The position numbers and the translations under genes were made by a program. Source: Candidatus Barnesiella excrementigallinarum (GTDB lineage Bacteria > Bacteroidota > Bacteroidia > Bacteroidales > Barnesiellaceae). Taken from it: 64,000 bases of DNA. The stretch lies in contig DXFL01000014.1 in NCBI GenBank assembly GCA_019114445.1, positions 62,001 through 126,000 of the forward strand, read 5' to 3'. The notes beneath the pieces were generated by a model. The model was not told the DNA's origin and ran no database searches. It worked only from the letters and a program-made list of their open reading frames with translations. Each line of letters starts with the position of its first letter. The stretch's first letter is position 1. Positions 1 to 8,450 of this stretch are shown here, piece by piece.

Positions 1-831
1 ACAACGACACCTCCCTGTAATGAAGATGTTTATCTCAATACGCTGTTCGGTAAGAAATATATTATGTTCTTTGGGGTGCAATCTGCCAAGTCGGACGATT
101 GGCTCATCACTCCCAAACAAAAGATCAATGCTGGCTATGTGGCCGATTTCTACATACACATCTATCCCGGATTGCAGGTTTATCCCGAAACCATCGAGGT
201 ATTGGCTTCGACCGGGTCACAATCCGATCTTACCTCGTTTGTCCCGCTTTACAGAGAAACCTTTACCGAAGGCGGTTGGTACGAAGTAACGATTAATTTA
301 GATGAATATGTCAACCAAGAAATCTATTTGGCAATAAACTATATTTCGGATGACGGTTGGATGCTCAAAGTCGACAATTTCTATGTAGGACCTTCTTCCG
401 ATGCTCCGGCTCCCGAAGTGGGCGATGCTACATACGACGTATATCTCAACGGCGAAGAAAAAGCCTCGGCGATTACCGATAACTTCTACACCTTCGAAGC
501 ATTGGCCGACGGTACTTATACTGCCGGTGTAAAGGCAAAATATGAGTCGGGCGAGACAAAAGTTGTCGAATACCTCTTTACTACACAATACAGTGGTGTG
601 GATAACGTCGTACTACCCGAAGTAAAAGTATATGGTCACGACCGTGCCATCTGCATAGAGTCTATTTCGGGCAAGCAATGGTCGGCTACGGTATACAATG
701 CTGCCGGCCAGCCGGTTGCTACGACCGAAACCCTCGAAGGGTCGACGCAGATACCGGTTGCTCCGGGCTTCTATCTGGTGCAACTGTCTACCGAACAAGG
801 AACGCATACGGTAAAAGTACTGGTAAAATAA
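1..831 (+). CDS. Secreted protein with cleaved-adhesin (choice-of-anchor J) domain and T9SS sorting domain, 5' partial
   Basis: The frame is open from the first base, so the start lies outside the window and 276 residues are visible. The first ~110 residues carry the DDWLITPK motif and beta pattern of cleaved-adhesin/choice-of-anchor J domains, which occur in gingipain-type surface proteins. A short Ig-like segment follows (TYDVYLNGEE). The last ~75 residues have the layout of a type A T9SS sorting domain: a YNAAGQPV turn, a PGFYLVQL strand and a terminal HTVKVLVK strand. By family knowledge such proteins cross the outer membrane by T9SS and are cleaved and anchored at the surface. The enzymatic or binding role of the missing N-terminus cannot be told. 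A strong terminator follows the stop codon, so this is the end of its transcription unit. Confidence 0.8.
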   Translation, partial: TTTPPCNEDVYLNTLFGKKYIMFFGVQSAKSDDWLITPKQKINAGYVADFYIHIYPGLQVYPETIEVLASTGSQSDLTSFVPLYRETFTEGGWYEVTINLDEYVNQEIYLAINYISDDGWMLKVDNFYVGPSSDAPAPEVGDATYDVYLNGEEKASAITDNFYTFEALADGTYTAGVKAKYESGETKVVEYLFTTQYSGVDNVVLPEVKVYGHDRAICIESISGKQWSATVYNAAGQPVATTETLEGSTQIPVAPGFYLVQLSTEQGTHTVKVLVK

Positions 832-851
832 TTTGCGCCCGTGCAAAAGAG

Positions 852-887
852 AGGCGTCGTGGCAGTAGGCCGCGACGCCTTTTTTTC
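852..887 (+). terminator. Rho-independent terminator after the adhesin-like gene
   Basis: An 8-bp perfect stem (aggcgtcg at 852-859 with cgacgcct at 873-880) is followed directly by a run of T. Confidence 0.85.
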
Positions 888-918
888 AAATTCTTTTTTC
901 TTTTCGTAAAGAATAGTT

Positions 919-926
919 TAACTTTG
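919..926 (+). promoter_or_regulatory. Bacteroidetes-type -7 box for the cyclophilin operon
   Basis: TAACTTTG matches TAnnTTTG. It lies 84 bases before the start codon at 1010. No clear -33 TTTG is seen, only a T-rich stretch near 896. Confidence 0.55.
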
Positions 927-1009
927 TATTTCTATCGAATAATGGGGCGACAGAGTTACTTGTTGAACGATAGGCTCTCGGTCGAGCAAAGCGAATAAAA
1001 CGGTACTAT

Positions 1010-1828
1010 ATGAATAAAAAAATTTGTTTTATTTTTTTTCTAATGATAATCTGTATGAGTTGTGAGTCGAAAGGTAATAAGGAGACGAAGGTTTTAATAG
1101 AGACCTCTTTGGGAAATATCAGAGTGAAACTTTACGATGATACCCCAGCACACCGCGACAACTTTATCAAGCTGGTCAACGAAGGTTATTACGACGGGAC
1201 ACTGTTCCACCGGGTAATCAACGAGTTTATGATACAAGGGGGCGATGGAACCTCCAAAAATGCTCCGGCGGGGAAAATGTTGGGAACGGGCGATCCCGGT
1301 TATACCATTCCGGCCGAGTTTGTCTATCCTAAACATTTCCACAAACGTGGAGCCTTAGCCGCTGCCCGGCAAGGCGATCAGGTCAATCCCGAAAAAGCCT
1401 CTTCGGGCTCCCAATTCTACATCGTTACCGGCAAGGTGTACAATCCCCAGCAAATAGGCCAGTTGGAACATCAAATGCAAATGCAACAGGAACAGTCGGT
1501 ATTTCAACAGTTGGCCGCCGGGCATAAGTCCGAAATTATAGCCATGCGCAAAGCCCGTGATATGCAGGGGTTGCAGGCCTTGCAAGATACGCTTATCGCT
1601 CAAATGCAAGCGCAAATCAAAAAAGAGGGCAAGCGGACCCTTACCCAAGTTCAACGCGAAGCCTATACAACCATAGGAGGGACGCCTCATCTCGATGGCG
1701 AGTATACCGTATTCGGCGAGGTGATAGAGGGAATGGACGTAGTAGATAAGATACAGCGGGTCGAAACCGGTGCTGTCGATCGTCCGGTAACCGATGTCAA
1801 AGTCATAAGAATGAAAGTCGAAAAATAG
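1010..1828 (+). CDS. Cyclophilin-type peptidyl-prolyl cis-trans isomerase, probable lipoprotein
   Basis: This 272-residue protein should catalyse proline isomerisation during protein folding in the periplasm. An N-terminal hydrophobic segment ends at Cys18 in a lipobox-like context (CMSC), suggesting lipid anchoring. The cyclophilin signature is clear: FHRVI at 66-70, FMIQGGD at 73-79 and GSQFYI later, which hold the Arg, Phe, Met and Gln active-site residues. A Gln-rich, helical insertion of about 65 residues after VTGKVYNPQQ makes it longer than a minimal cyclophilin (~165 residues). Its stop codon TAG overlaps by one base the GTG start of the M16 protease gene, so the two are probably translationally coupled. 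Confidence 0.9.
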   Translation: MNKKICFIFFLMIICMSCESKGNKETKVLIETSLGNIRVKLYDDTPAHRDNFIKLVNEGYYDGTLFHRVINEFMIQGGDGTSKNAPAGKMLGTGDPGYTIPAEFVYPKHFHKRGALAAARQGDQVNPEKASSGSQFYIVTGKVYNPQQIGQLEHQMQMQQEQSVFQQLAAGHKSEIIAMRKARDMQGLQALQDTLIAQMQAQIKKEGKRTLTQVQREAYTTIGGTPHLDGEYTVFGEVIEGMDVVDKIQRVETGAVDRPVTDVKVIRMKVEK

Positions 1829-3069
1829 TGATACCTTTCCGTCGGCACATATTATCCAACGGGTTGCGTATTGTCCATCATTACGATGCCACAACCCGAA
1901 TGACCGCCTTGAATATCCTGTACGACGTGGGGTCGAAAGACGAGTCGCCCCGGCGTACCGGATTTGCCCATCTGTTCGAGCATTTGATGTTTGGCGGTTC
2001 GGCTAATATCCCCGATTTCGATACCCCTTTGCAGGAAGCCGGCGGAGAAAACAACGCATGGACGAGCAACGATATAACCAACTATTATACGATAGTCCCC
2101 ACCCATAATGCCGAAACCGCATTTTGGCTCGAATCGGACCGTATGTTCAGTTTGTCTTTTTCGCCCGAATCGCTCGCCGTACAAAAACAGGTAGTCATAG
2201 AGGAGTTCAAGCAACGCAACCTTAACCAACCTTACGGCGATTCTTTTTTGTTGTTGCGCCCGATGGCATATCGGGTACACCCGTATCGTTGGCCGGTAAT
2301 TGGCGAAAAAGTTTCGCATATCGAAGAGGCTTCGTTGGACGAGGTAAAACAATTCTTTTTTGCACACTACGCGCCCAATAACGCTATATTGAGTATAGCC
2401 GGCAGTTTGCCTTTCGATCGGGCGGTGGAACTTTGTGAAAAATGGTTCGCCCCCATACCTCGCAGGGAGGTGGCACGGCGTAATTTGCCGCAAGAACCGG
2501 TGCAAACCGAGGCTCGTCGCATGACAGTCGAGCGCGATGTCCCTTTGGATGCTGTTTTCAAAGCCTATCACATGGTCGCTCGCAATCACGCCGACTATCA
2601 AGGGTACGACACCCTTTCCGATATATTGGCTTCGGGACGTTCCTCCCGGTTATATAGGCGATTGGTTATGGAGCAAAAACTGTTTGCCGAGATCGATGCC
2701 TCTATTACCGGCGATATAGAACCGGGATTGTTTTTGCTTAAAGGGAAACTGTCGCCGGGTGTCTCGTTTGAACAAGGCGAGGCGGCCATCGAGCGGGAGT
2801 TGCAGCAAATACAATCCGAGTTGCTCACGCAAAGAGAACTCGACAAGGTAGTGAATCGTTTCGAGTCGAACGATCTTTTTTCCAATCTGCACTACCTGAA
2901 CAAGGCTTCTAATTTGGCCTATTACGAACTGTTGGGTGGAGCCGAGAATATAGACAAAGAAGTTGATAAATATAAGAACCTTACTACTTGCGACTTACAG
3001 CGCATTGCGCAAACTCTTTTTGTGCCGGAGAATAGCTCTACGCTATGCTATAAATCCCTGCGTCATTAA
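1828..3069 (+). CDS. M16 family zinc metallopeptidase (pitrilysin/insulinase type)
   Basis: This 413-residue protein is a single M16 unit of two homologous halves. The inverted zinc motif HxxEH is intact (HLFEH, 48-52), and acidic residues in VVIEEF (~126-127) supply the third zinc ligand, so it should be catalytically active. The GGENNAWTSNDITNYY segment is typical of bacterial processing-protease-like members. No signal peptide is visible at the GTG start, so it may be cytoplasmic or exported by an unknown route. It starts inside the stop codon of the upstream cyclophilin gene. The exact substrate cannot be read from sequence. Confidence 0.9.
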   Translation: MIPFRRHILSNGLRIVHHYDATTRMTALNILYDVGSKDESPRRTGFAHLFEHLMFGGSANIPDFDTPLQEAGGENNAWTSNDITNYYTIVPTHNAETAFWLESDRMFSLSFSPESLAVQKQVVIEEFKQRNLNQPYGDSFLLLRPMAYRVHPYRWPVIGEKVSHIEEASLDEVKQFFFAHYAPNNAILSIAGSLPFDRAVELCEKWFAPIPRREVARRNLPQEPVQTEARRMTVERDVPLDAVFKAYHMVARNHADYQGYDTLSDILASGRSSRLYRRLVMEQKLFAEIDASITGDIEPGLFLLKGKLSPGVSFEQGEAAIERELQQIQSELLTQRELDKVVNRFESNDLFSNLHYLNKASNLAYYELLGGAENIDKEVDKYKNLTTCDLQRIAQTLFVPENSSTLCYKSLRH

Positions 3070-3120
3070 AGAGAATAGCCGGAGTACCATTGATGAATAT
3101 GTATAGAATAGTATTTTGTT

Positions 3121-3918
3121 ATGCGTTTTAAATTAGTATTGTCGGTTAAATCGGAAAGTTTTGGTAATGTCCTGCCGGTGAGTTATCAATACGAGCTGTC
3201 GGCGGCCGTATATCGCCGTATACGTGAGAATCTGGACAGTTATTTGAATTGGCTTTCGAGCAACGGTTTTGCGCCTGTCGACGATTACCGAAACCGCTTG
3301 TTCTCTTTTTCTAACCTGTATATTCCGCGGATACGCGTCGAAGACGATCGTCTGCACATTTTGGTAAAACGAGTTCAAATGTGGTTCTCTTTCCTGCCGG
3401 GGCGGGGGACCCGTGAGTTTGTGAACCAACTTTTTTCGGGGGCAAGTTTCGTATTGGGCGATAGGCGCAGCCGGGTGGAATTGAGCGTGGAGGAAATTGT
3501 CGAATGCCCGGCTCCCGAATTTGACGAGAAGACCGAATATCTGGCTCTGTCGCCTATCGTTTTTATGGTGGCTCGTACGAACAGAAGCATGGAGTATGTG
3601 GGTCCCGACTATCCGGGCTATGCCGATTGTTTTTATCGTTCGATTGTAGGGAAGTACGAAAGAATTTTCGGGCATCCGTATGAAGGCCCCGATAGTTTTT
3701 CGTGGACACTTCTTACCCCACCTAAAAGAAAAGGGATATTTATGATGCGATTTACACCCGAAGAGTCGAAAGTCATAGGCTATATGTATAAATTCAGCGT
3801 GTCGATGGACCCTATTTTGCACAGGATTATGTACGAGACAGGCATAGGCGAAAAGACGAATTTGGGTTTCGGTTGTGTGGAAATTCTTCGGCAAGAAACC
3901 TTGCAGGACGAAAAATAA
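3121..3918 (+). CDS. Orphan Cas6-family CRISPR RNA endoribonuclease-like protein
   Basis: This 265-residue protein has the hallmarks of Cas6: an N-terminal RAMP strand and helix with LPVSYQYELSAAVY (18-31), the LFSFSNL strand (60-66) in place of the usual FTFS element, an LSPIVF strand in the middle, and a C-terminal glycine-rich loop GIGEKTNLGFGCVEI (241-255). Cas6 normally cuts pre-crRNA repeats in type I and III CRISPR systems. The general-base histidine usually found before the FTFS strand is absent: residues 43-50 read NWLSSNGF, with Ser at the expected place. There is no repeat array and no other cas gene anywhere in the window. It lies 51 bases after the M16 gene on the same strand, with no clear promoter between them. 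Confidence 0.8.
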   Translation: MRFKLVLSVKSESFGNVLPVSYQYELSAAVYRRIRENLDSYLNWLSSNGFAPVDDYRNRLFSFSNLYIPRIRVEDDRLHILVKRVQMWFSFLPGRGTREFVNQLFSGASFVLGDRRSRVELSVEEIVECPAPEFDEKTEYLALSPIVFMVARTNRSMEYVGPDYPGYADCFYRSIVGKYERIFGHPYEGPDSFSWTLLTPPKRKGIFMMRFTPEESKVIGYMYKFSVSMDPILHRIMYETGIGEKTNLGFGCVEILRQETLQDEK

Positions 3919-4025
3919 AGCGCCTCGATGAAAATAATACAACTTTTTTGTATGAAATAACAAAATATTTTTCTTAATTTGTATAGATAATAAAAAGAGT
4001 TTATTTTTCATAAATAGATTATACT

Positions 4026-5828
4026 ATGACAACAGAGCTTGAAAAACCTGACATGAATTTGGAAGAACAGACGGCAGGTCAAACTATGGCTCCCGCCGAG
4101 GAGGAACAAAATTCGGCACCATCGGTTTCGAAACTTTCGAAAGATGAGATTATAGACTCGTTGCGGAAATTGATAGAAGGCCCGGTTGAAGAGGTTAAAG
4201 ATGAGGTCGATGAGTTGAAGCAAGCCTATTATAAACAGAAAAAAGCCGAAATCGAAGAGGCTCGTGCCGCTTTTGTCGCCGCAGGGAATCCCGAAACTGA
4301 ATTTGTGCCTGCTCCCGATGAACAGGAGGAGACATTGAAGTCTTTGTTGTCGGTATTTCGTGAGAAAAAGGCCGAATATACCGCTTTGCTGGAGAAACAG
4401 AAAGAGGCGAATTTGGCACGTAAACAACAGATTCTCGACGAAATGAAATCTATTGCCGAGGACTCGGACAATATAAACAAGCAGTATACTCGTTTCCAAG
4501 AGTTGCAACAAGCATTCAAGGAGCCGTGCGAATTACCGTCGGCTGCGGTGTCGCCTCTTTGGAAAAAATTTCAGGCTTGTGTCGAAAACTTCTACGACCT
4601 GCTGAAAATAAATAAAGAGTTGCGCGATTACGATTTCAAGAAAAATCTGGAACAGAAAACCGCTTTGTGCGAAGCTGCCGAAGCCTTGCTTGCCAACGAC
4701 GATGTGGTAGCCGCATTCAAGCAATTGCAACTGCTTCACGACGAATGGCGGGGTATTGGGCCTGTGGCCAAAGAACTGCGGGAAGAGTTGTGGAACAGAT
4801 TCAAGGATGCTTCGACCGAGGTGAATAAACGGTACCAAAGTTTCTTCGAAGCCCGCAAGGAAGTCGAGCGGAAAAACGAAGAGGCAAAAACCGCTTTGTG
4901 CGAAGAACTCGAAGCGATGGATTTGGCTGCGCTTTCCTCTTTTGCCCAATGGGACGAAGCCACCAAGCAAGTGTTGGAATTACAAGCCAAATGGAAAACT
5001 TTGGGCTTTGCCTCTCGCAAAATGAACAATCTCTTGTTCGAGCGGTTCAGGAAAAGTTGCGATGAGTTCTTTGCCAAGAAAGCCGAATATTTTAAGGCCG
5101 TAAAAGAAAAAATGGCGGCGAATCTCGAAAAGAAAAAGGCTTTGTGCGAAAAAGCCGAGGCTCTGAAAGATAGCACCGATTGGAAAGCGACAACCGATGT
5201 ATTCGTGGCCTTACAAAAAGAGTGGAAGACCATAGGTCCCGTAGCCAAAAAACATTCCGATGCTGTTTGGAAACGTTTCGTGTCGGCTTGTGATTATTTC
5301 TTTGCGCAAAAGAATCAGCAATTGGCTTCTACCAAACAGGCCGAACAAGAAAACTTGGAAAAGAAACGCGAGATTATCGCCAAGCTGAAAGAGATAGATG
5401 AGGCTGTCGATCCCGAAGAGGCTGTGAAGATGGTACGCGATTTAATGGCACAGTGGAATTCGGTGGGTTATGTACCGTTTAAAGAGAAGGATAAAATCTA
5501 TAAGGAATATCAATCGCAACTCGATGTGCTTTTTGCCCGTTTGAATATGAACGAAACTCGCAATCGGTTGAGCAACTTCTCGGCCACGGTACAACAAATG
5601 GTCGATACGAATCACGATAAACTTTATCGCGAACGCGAGAAGTTGTTGCGTATGTACGAACAGAAAAAAGCCGAATTGCAGACTTACGAAAACAACATAG
5701 GATTCTTGAATATTTCCTCTAAAAAATCGGGCGGATTATTGAAGGAGATGGAACGTAAGATGCAAAAAATACGCGAGGATATGCAGCTTATCGAACAAAA
5801 AGTGCAACTAATAGATAAGAATCTGTAA
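4026..5828 (+). CDS. DUF349 repeat protein, highly charged and helical
   Basis: This 600-residue, Glu/Lys-rich protein has a low-complexity acidic N-terminus (to ~60), several repeated DUF349 units recognised by W-KxF/RF spacing (for example LWKKFQ, LWNRFK, VWKRFV) and a C-terminal coiled coil (~520-600). It has no signal peptide or membrane segment and is probably cytoplasmic. DUF349 proteins are widespread in Bacteroidetes and Actinobacteria; a general biochemical role is not established, so none is assigned. A 107-base AT-rich gap separates it from the cas6-like gene. Confidence 0.85.
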   Translation: MTTELEKPDMNLEEQTAGQTMAPAEEEQNSAPSVSKLSKDEIIDSLRKLIEGPVEEVKDEVDELKQAYYKQKKAEIEEARAAFVAAGNPETEFVPAPDEQEETLKSLLSVFREKKAEYTALLEKQKEANLARKQQILDEMKSIAEDSDNINKQYTRFQELQQAFKEPCELPSAAVSPLWKKFQACVENFYDLLKINKELRDYDFKKNLEQKTALCEAAEALLANDDVVAAFKQLQLLHDEWRGIGPVAKELREELWNRFKDASTEVNKRYQSFFEARKEVERKNEEAKTALCEELEAMDLAALSSFAQWDEATKQVLELQAKWKTLGFASRKMNNLLFERFRKSCDEFFAKKAEYFKAVKEKMAANLEKKKALCEKAEALKDSTDWKATTDVFVALQKEWKTIGPVAKKHSDAVWKRFVSACDYFFAQKNQQLASTKQAEQENLEKKREIIAKLKEIDEAVDPEEAVKMVRDLMAQWNSVGYVPFKEKDKIYKEYQSQLDVLFARLNMNETRNRLSNFSATVQQMVDTNHDKLYREREKLLRMYEQKKAELQTYENNIGFLNISSKKSGGLLKEMERKMQKIREDMQLIEQKVQLIDKNL

Positions 5829-5847
5829 TTAAAAAATTGAAATAGAA

Positions 5848-5880
5848 ACAGGGCGATTCGATCAAGCAGGATTGCCCTGT
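5848..5880 (+). terminator. Hairpin after the DUF349 gene, weak terminator
   Basis: A 7-bp stem (acagggc 5848-5854 with gccctgt 5874-5880) has a 19-base loop and is followed only by tatttc. It ends 66 bases before the next gene's start and may act as a weak or partial terminator. Confidence 0.45.
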
Positions 5881-5946
5881 TATTTCGCAGAAAGGTTGCC
5901 TTTTCTGTGGAATCGTTGGTTTCCTGATAAATTGAGAAAAGAAAAA

Positions 5947-7326
5947 ATGGAGAGAGGCAGGTATGGACATATGATAAAATCGCTGATTGTCGTCGGTGAT
6001 TTCCTCTGCTTGAACATAGCCTATGCTTTAACTTGTTTGTGGAGTGATCCTTCCGACGGGTTCGCAGCCAAAATAATTTGGTTGTTGCTCAATCTGTCGT
6101 ATTTCCCTGTTTTCCTCTTTTTTGCCAAGATCCACGAATTGCGAATTCTCCATGTCGATAGGGTTCTGATAAAGGTTTCACAAGCAATAATCTCCCATTT
6201 GGCGGCATTCTTGTTGTTGCTGTTCTTCCTGCAAATCGACGATATAAGAGCGATAGTATTGTTGAAATTCTATTTGTTGCTCTCTTTCCTGTTGGCGGCT
6301 TGGTGGGTAGGTTCGAGAAAGTTGCTTAAATATTTCAGACGCAAGGGGTATAATTTTAAGAAAATAGTTATTGTCGGAGCTGGCAGCATGGGAACGAAAT
6401 TGTTGGACGAATTGCGTTCCGATGCCGGATATGGGTACAAATTCATGGGCTTTTTCGACGATAATGTCGCTTTGAAAAAGTCGTTACCTCATTTTCAAGG
6501 CGATAGCCTGTCGGTAGAAAAATTTGTAATAGACAATAAGGTCGATGAGATTTATTGCGCTTTACCAATGAGCCAAGAGGAGAAAATAACTCGTTTGTTG
6601 AAATTCTCCGAGGCCAATAATGTTTCGTTCTATATGGTTCCCGATGTCGGTCGATATATTCACCGGCAACTCGAATTCCAGTTGGTGGGAAATGTCCCGG
6701 TGTTGTCGCTACACCCCGAACCTTTGCAGAATATTTTCTCCCGCATTCTGAAACGGACGTTCGATTTGCTTTTCTCGATTTTGTTTTTGATTTGCTCTCC
6801 GGTAATTTTCATACCCATTGCCATAGCCGTAAAACTGTCGTCGCCCGGTCCTGTATTTTTTACACAAAAGCGAACCGGTTTTAAAGGGAAGGAGTTCAAG
6901 TGCTATAAATTCCGCACCATGCGGGTGAATAGCAATAGCGATAAGGTGCAGGCTTCGCGGCACGATCCGCGAAAAACCCGTGTGGGAGAGTTCTTGCGTA
7001 AGACCAGTTTGGACGAGTTGCCTCAGTTTTGGAACGTGCTGAAAGGCGATATGTCGATAGTAGGGCCACGGCCTCACATGATCAAGCACACACAAGACTA
7101 TTCGAAGATTATCGATAAGTATATGCTTCGGCATTTGATTAAACCGGGTATTACCGGTTGGGCTCAGGTGAATGGATACAGGGGTGAGACCCGTGAATTG
7201 TGGCAAATGGAGCGTCGGGTGGAATACGATGTCTGGTATATAGAGCATTGGAATTTTTGGCTCGATTTGAAAATCATTTTCCTCACGGTGGTAAATGCTT
7301 TCAGGGGTGAGTCGAATGCGTTTTGA
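5947..7326 (+). CDS. Polyprenyl-phosphate hexose-1-phosphate transferase (WcaJ/undecaprenyl-phosphate glucose phosphotransferase family)
   Basis: This 459-residue membrane protein should transfer a sugar-1-phosphate from a UDP-sugar to undecaprenyl phosphate, the first step of exopolysaccharide or capsule repeat assembly. The N-terminal ~125 residues form four or five membrane helices. A Rossmann-like domain follows (IVIVGAGSMGTKLL), then one more membrane helix and the C-terminal bacterial sugar transferase domain with PVFFTQKRTG, YKFRTMR, LDELPQFWNVLKGDMS and VGPRPH motifs. The ATG at 5947 follows an A/G-rich stretch and gives a normal N-terminus; an upstream TTG at 5872 would begin inside a hairpin and is unlikely. 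No glycosyltransferase cluster surrounds it. Confidence 0.88.
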   Translation: MERGRYGHMIKSLIVVGDFLCLNIAYALTCLWSDPSDGFAAKIIWLLLNLSYFPVFLFFAKIHELRILHVDRVLIKVSQAIISHLAAFLLLLFFLQIDDIRAIVLLKFYLLLSFLLAAWWVGSRKLLKYFRRKGYNFKKIVIVGAGSMGTKLLDELRSDAGYGYKFMGFFDDNVALKKSLPHFQGDSLSVEKFVIDNKVDEIYCALPMSQEEKITRLLKFSEANNVSFYMVPDVGRYIHRQLEFQLVGNVPVLSLHPEPLQNIFSRILKRTFDLLFSILFLICSPVIFIPIAIAVKLSSPGPVFFTQKRTGFKGKEFKCYKFRTMRVNSNSDKVQASRHDPRKTRVGEFLRKTSLDELPQFWNVLKGDMSIVGPRPHMIKHTQDYSKIIDKYMLRHLIKPGITGWAQVNGYRGETRELWQMERRVEYDVWYIEHWNFWLDLKIIFLTVVNAFRGESNAF

Positions 7327-7386
7327 TTCCCGTTGTCCTGAGAGCCAAATCCGATAAACGATAAGATAAAATTTGGACAGATAAAC

Positions 7387-7420
7387 CAACCGCCTTGTCC
7401 CGTAAGTGGCAAGGCGGTTG
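7387..7420. terminator. Bidirectional terminator between sugar transferase and fmt
   Basis: An 11-bp perfect stem (7387-7397 with 7410-7420) with a 12-base loop sits between two convergent genes. T-rich sequence follows on both strands. Confidence 0.8.
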
Positions 7421-7474
7421 TTGTTATATAATGCCCGATGGCGGGCGATACCTTTATTTTTTTGGGCTTTCCCT

Positions 7475-8443
7475 TTATTCGCAATGGAATTTGCTGTCGA
7501 GGTGGAAACCTCGCAATAAGTCGGCGGTTGCCATTCTTTTTTTACCGGCAAGTTGTAGTTCTTCTATCCGCACGTATCCGTCGGCGCAGGCTATTTCGAT
7601 AAAGTTTTTCCCGTCGGTACGAATCGATCCCGGTATCGATGTGCCCGTTTCCGGTAGGGGTGATGTGCGGAAGATTTTTACTCCCAAACGGCTGCCGTCG
7701 GGCGATACCCATTCGCACCACGCGGCGGGGTAGGGCGATAGCCCCCTCACCAAATTGTGTATCTCGTTGCAAGGTTTGTTCCAATCGATATGGCAGGTCT
7801 CCTTGAATATTTTAGGAGCCGGTCGCAGCGGTTCTTCGGTTGCGATTGATTCTTGGTCGATGGGCGAGATAGTTCCGGCGATAATGGCATCTACCGTTTC
7901 CACGACCATGTCGGCACCCATTACCATCAGTTTGTCGTGTATGGTTCCTACGTTGTCTTCGGGCAGAATGGGGATGCGTTTTTGTTGTATGATTTCGCCT
8001 GTGTCTATTTCGTGTTTGAGAAAGAAAGTAGTGATACCCGTTTCGGTATCGCCATTGATAATGGCCCAGTTGAGCGGAGCAGCACCCCTGTATTGCGGCA
8101 GAAGTGACGCGTGTAGATTGAATGTGCCCAGCCGGGGCATATTCCATACGACTTCGGGCAGCATACGGAAGGCCACGACAATTTGCAGGTCGGCCTGTAA
8201 AGCCCTTAGTTCTTCGATAAAGGATTCGTCTTTCAGTTTCTCCGGTTGAAGCAGTTTCAACCCCTGAGCCAACGCATATTCTTTTACCGGCGAATATTGT
8301 ATTTTGTGACCTCGTCCGGCCGGTTTGTCGGGCATGGTAATAACGGCTACTACGTGGTATCCTCCTTCGACGAGGCGGCGGAGGCTCTCGACGGCGAAGT
8401 CGGGAGTTCCCATATAAACGATACGTAAATCTTCTTTTTTCAT
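7475..8443 (-). CDS. fmt: Methionyl-tRNA formyltransferase
   Basis: This 322-residue enzyme formylates initiator Met-tRNA using 10-formyl-tetrahydrofolate, for translation start. The N-terminal formyltransferase domain shows MGTPDFAV, the PAGRGHK loop and the catalytic NLHASLLPQYRGAAPLNWAI...GDTETG region (Asn, His, Asp triad). The C-terminal OB-fold domain follows. The ATG at 8443 gives the standard MKKEDLRIVYMGTPDF start; 24 upstream in-frame codons are not conserved-looking. It is the last gene of a minus-strand operon, 7 bases after the ClC gene, and shares a bidirectional terminator with the convergent sugar transferase. Confidence 0.97.
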   Translation of the reverse strand: MKKEDLRIVYMGTPDFAVESLRRLVEGGYHVVAVITMPDKPAGRGHKIQYSPVKEYALAQGLKLLQPEKLKDESFIEELRALQADLQIVVAFRMLPEVVWNMPRLGTFNLHASLLPQYRGAAPLNWAIINGDTETGITTFFLKHEIDTGEIIQQKRIPILPEDNVGTIHDKLMVMGADMVVETVDAIIAGTISPIDQESIATEEPLRPAPKIFKETCHIDWNKPCNEIHNLVRGLSPYPAAWCEWVSPDGSRLGVKIFRTSPLPETGTSIPGSIRTDGKNFIEIACADGYVRIEELQLAGKKRMATADLLRGFHLDSKFHCE

Positions 8444-8450
8444 TGGAGTA

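Noticed and set aside
3070..4025. Possible CRISPR array near the cas6-like gene
   Set aside because: The flanking gaps are only 51 and 107 bases and contain no direct repeats; no array was seen elsewhere in the window.
5872..5946. Upstream TTG start for the first sugar transferase
   Set aside because: It would begin within the hairpin after the DUF349 gene and adds residues unlike the family N-terminus.
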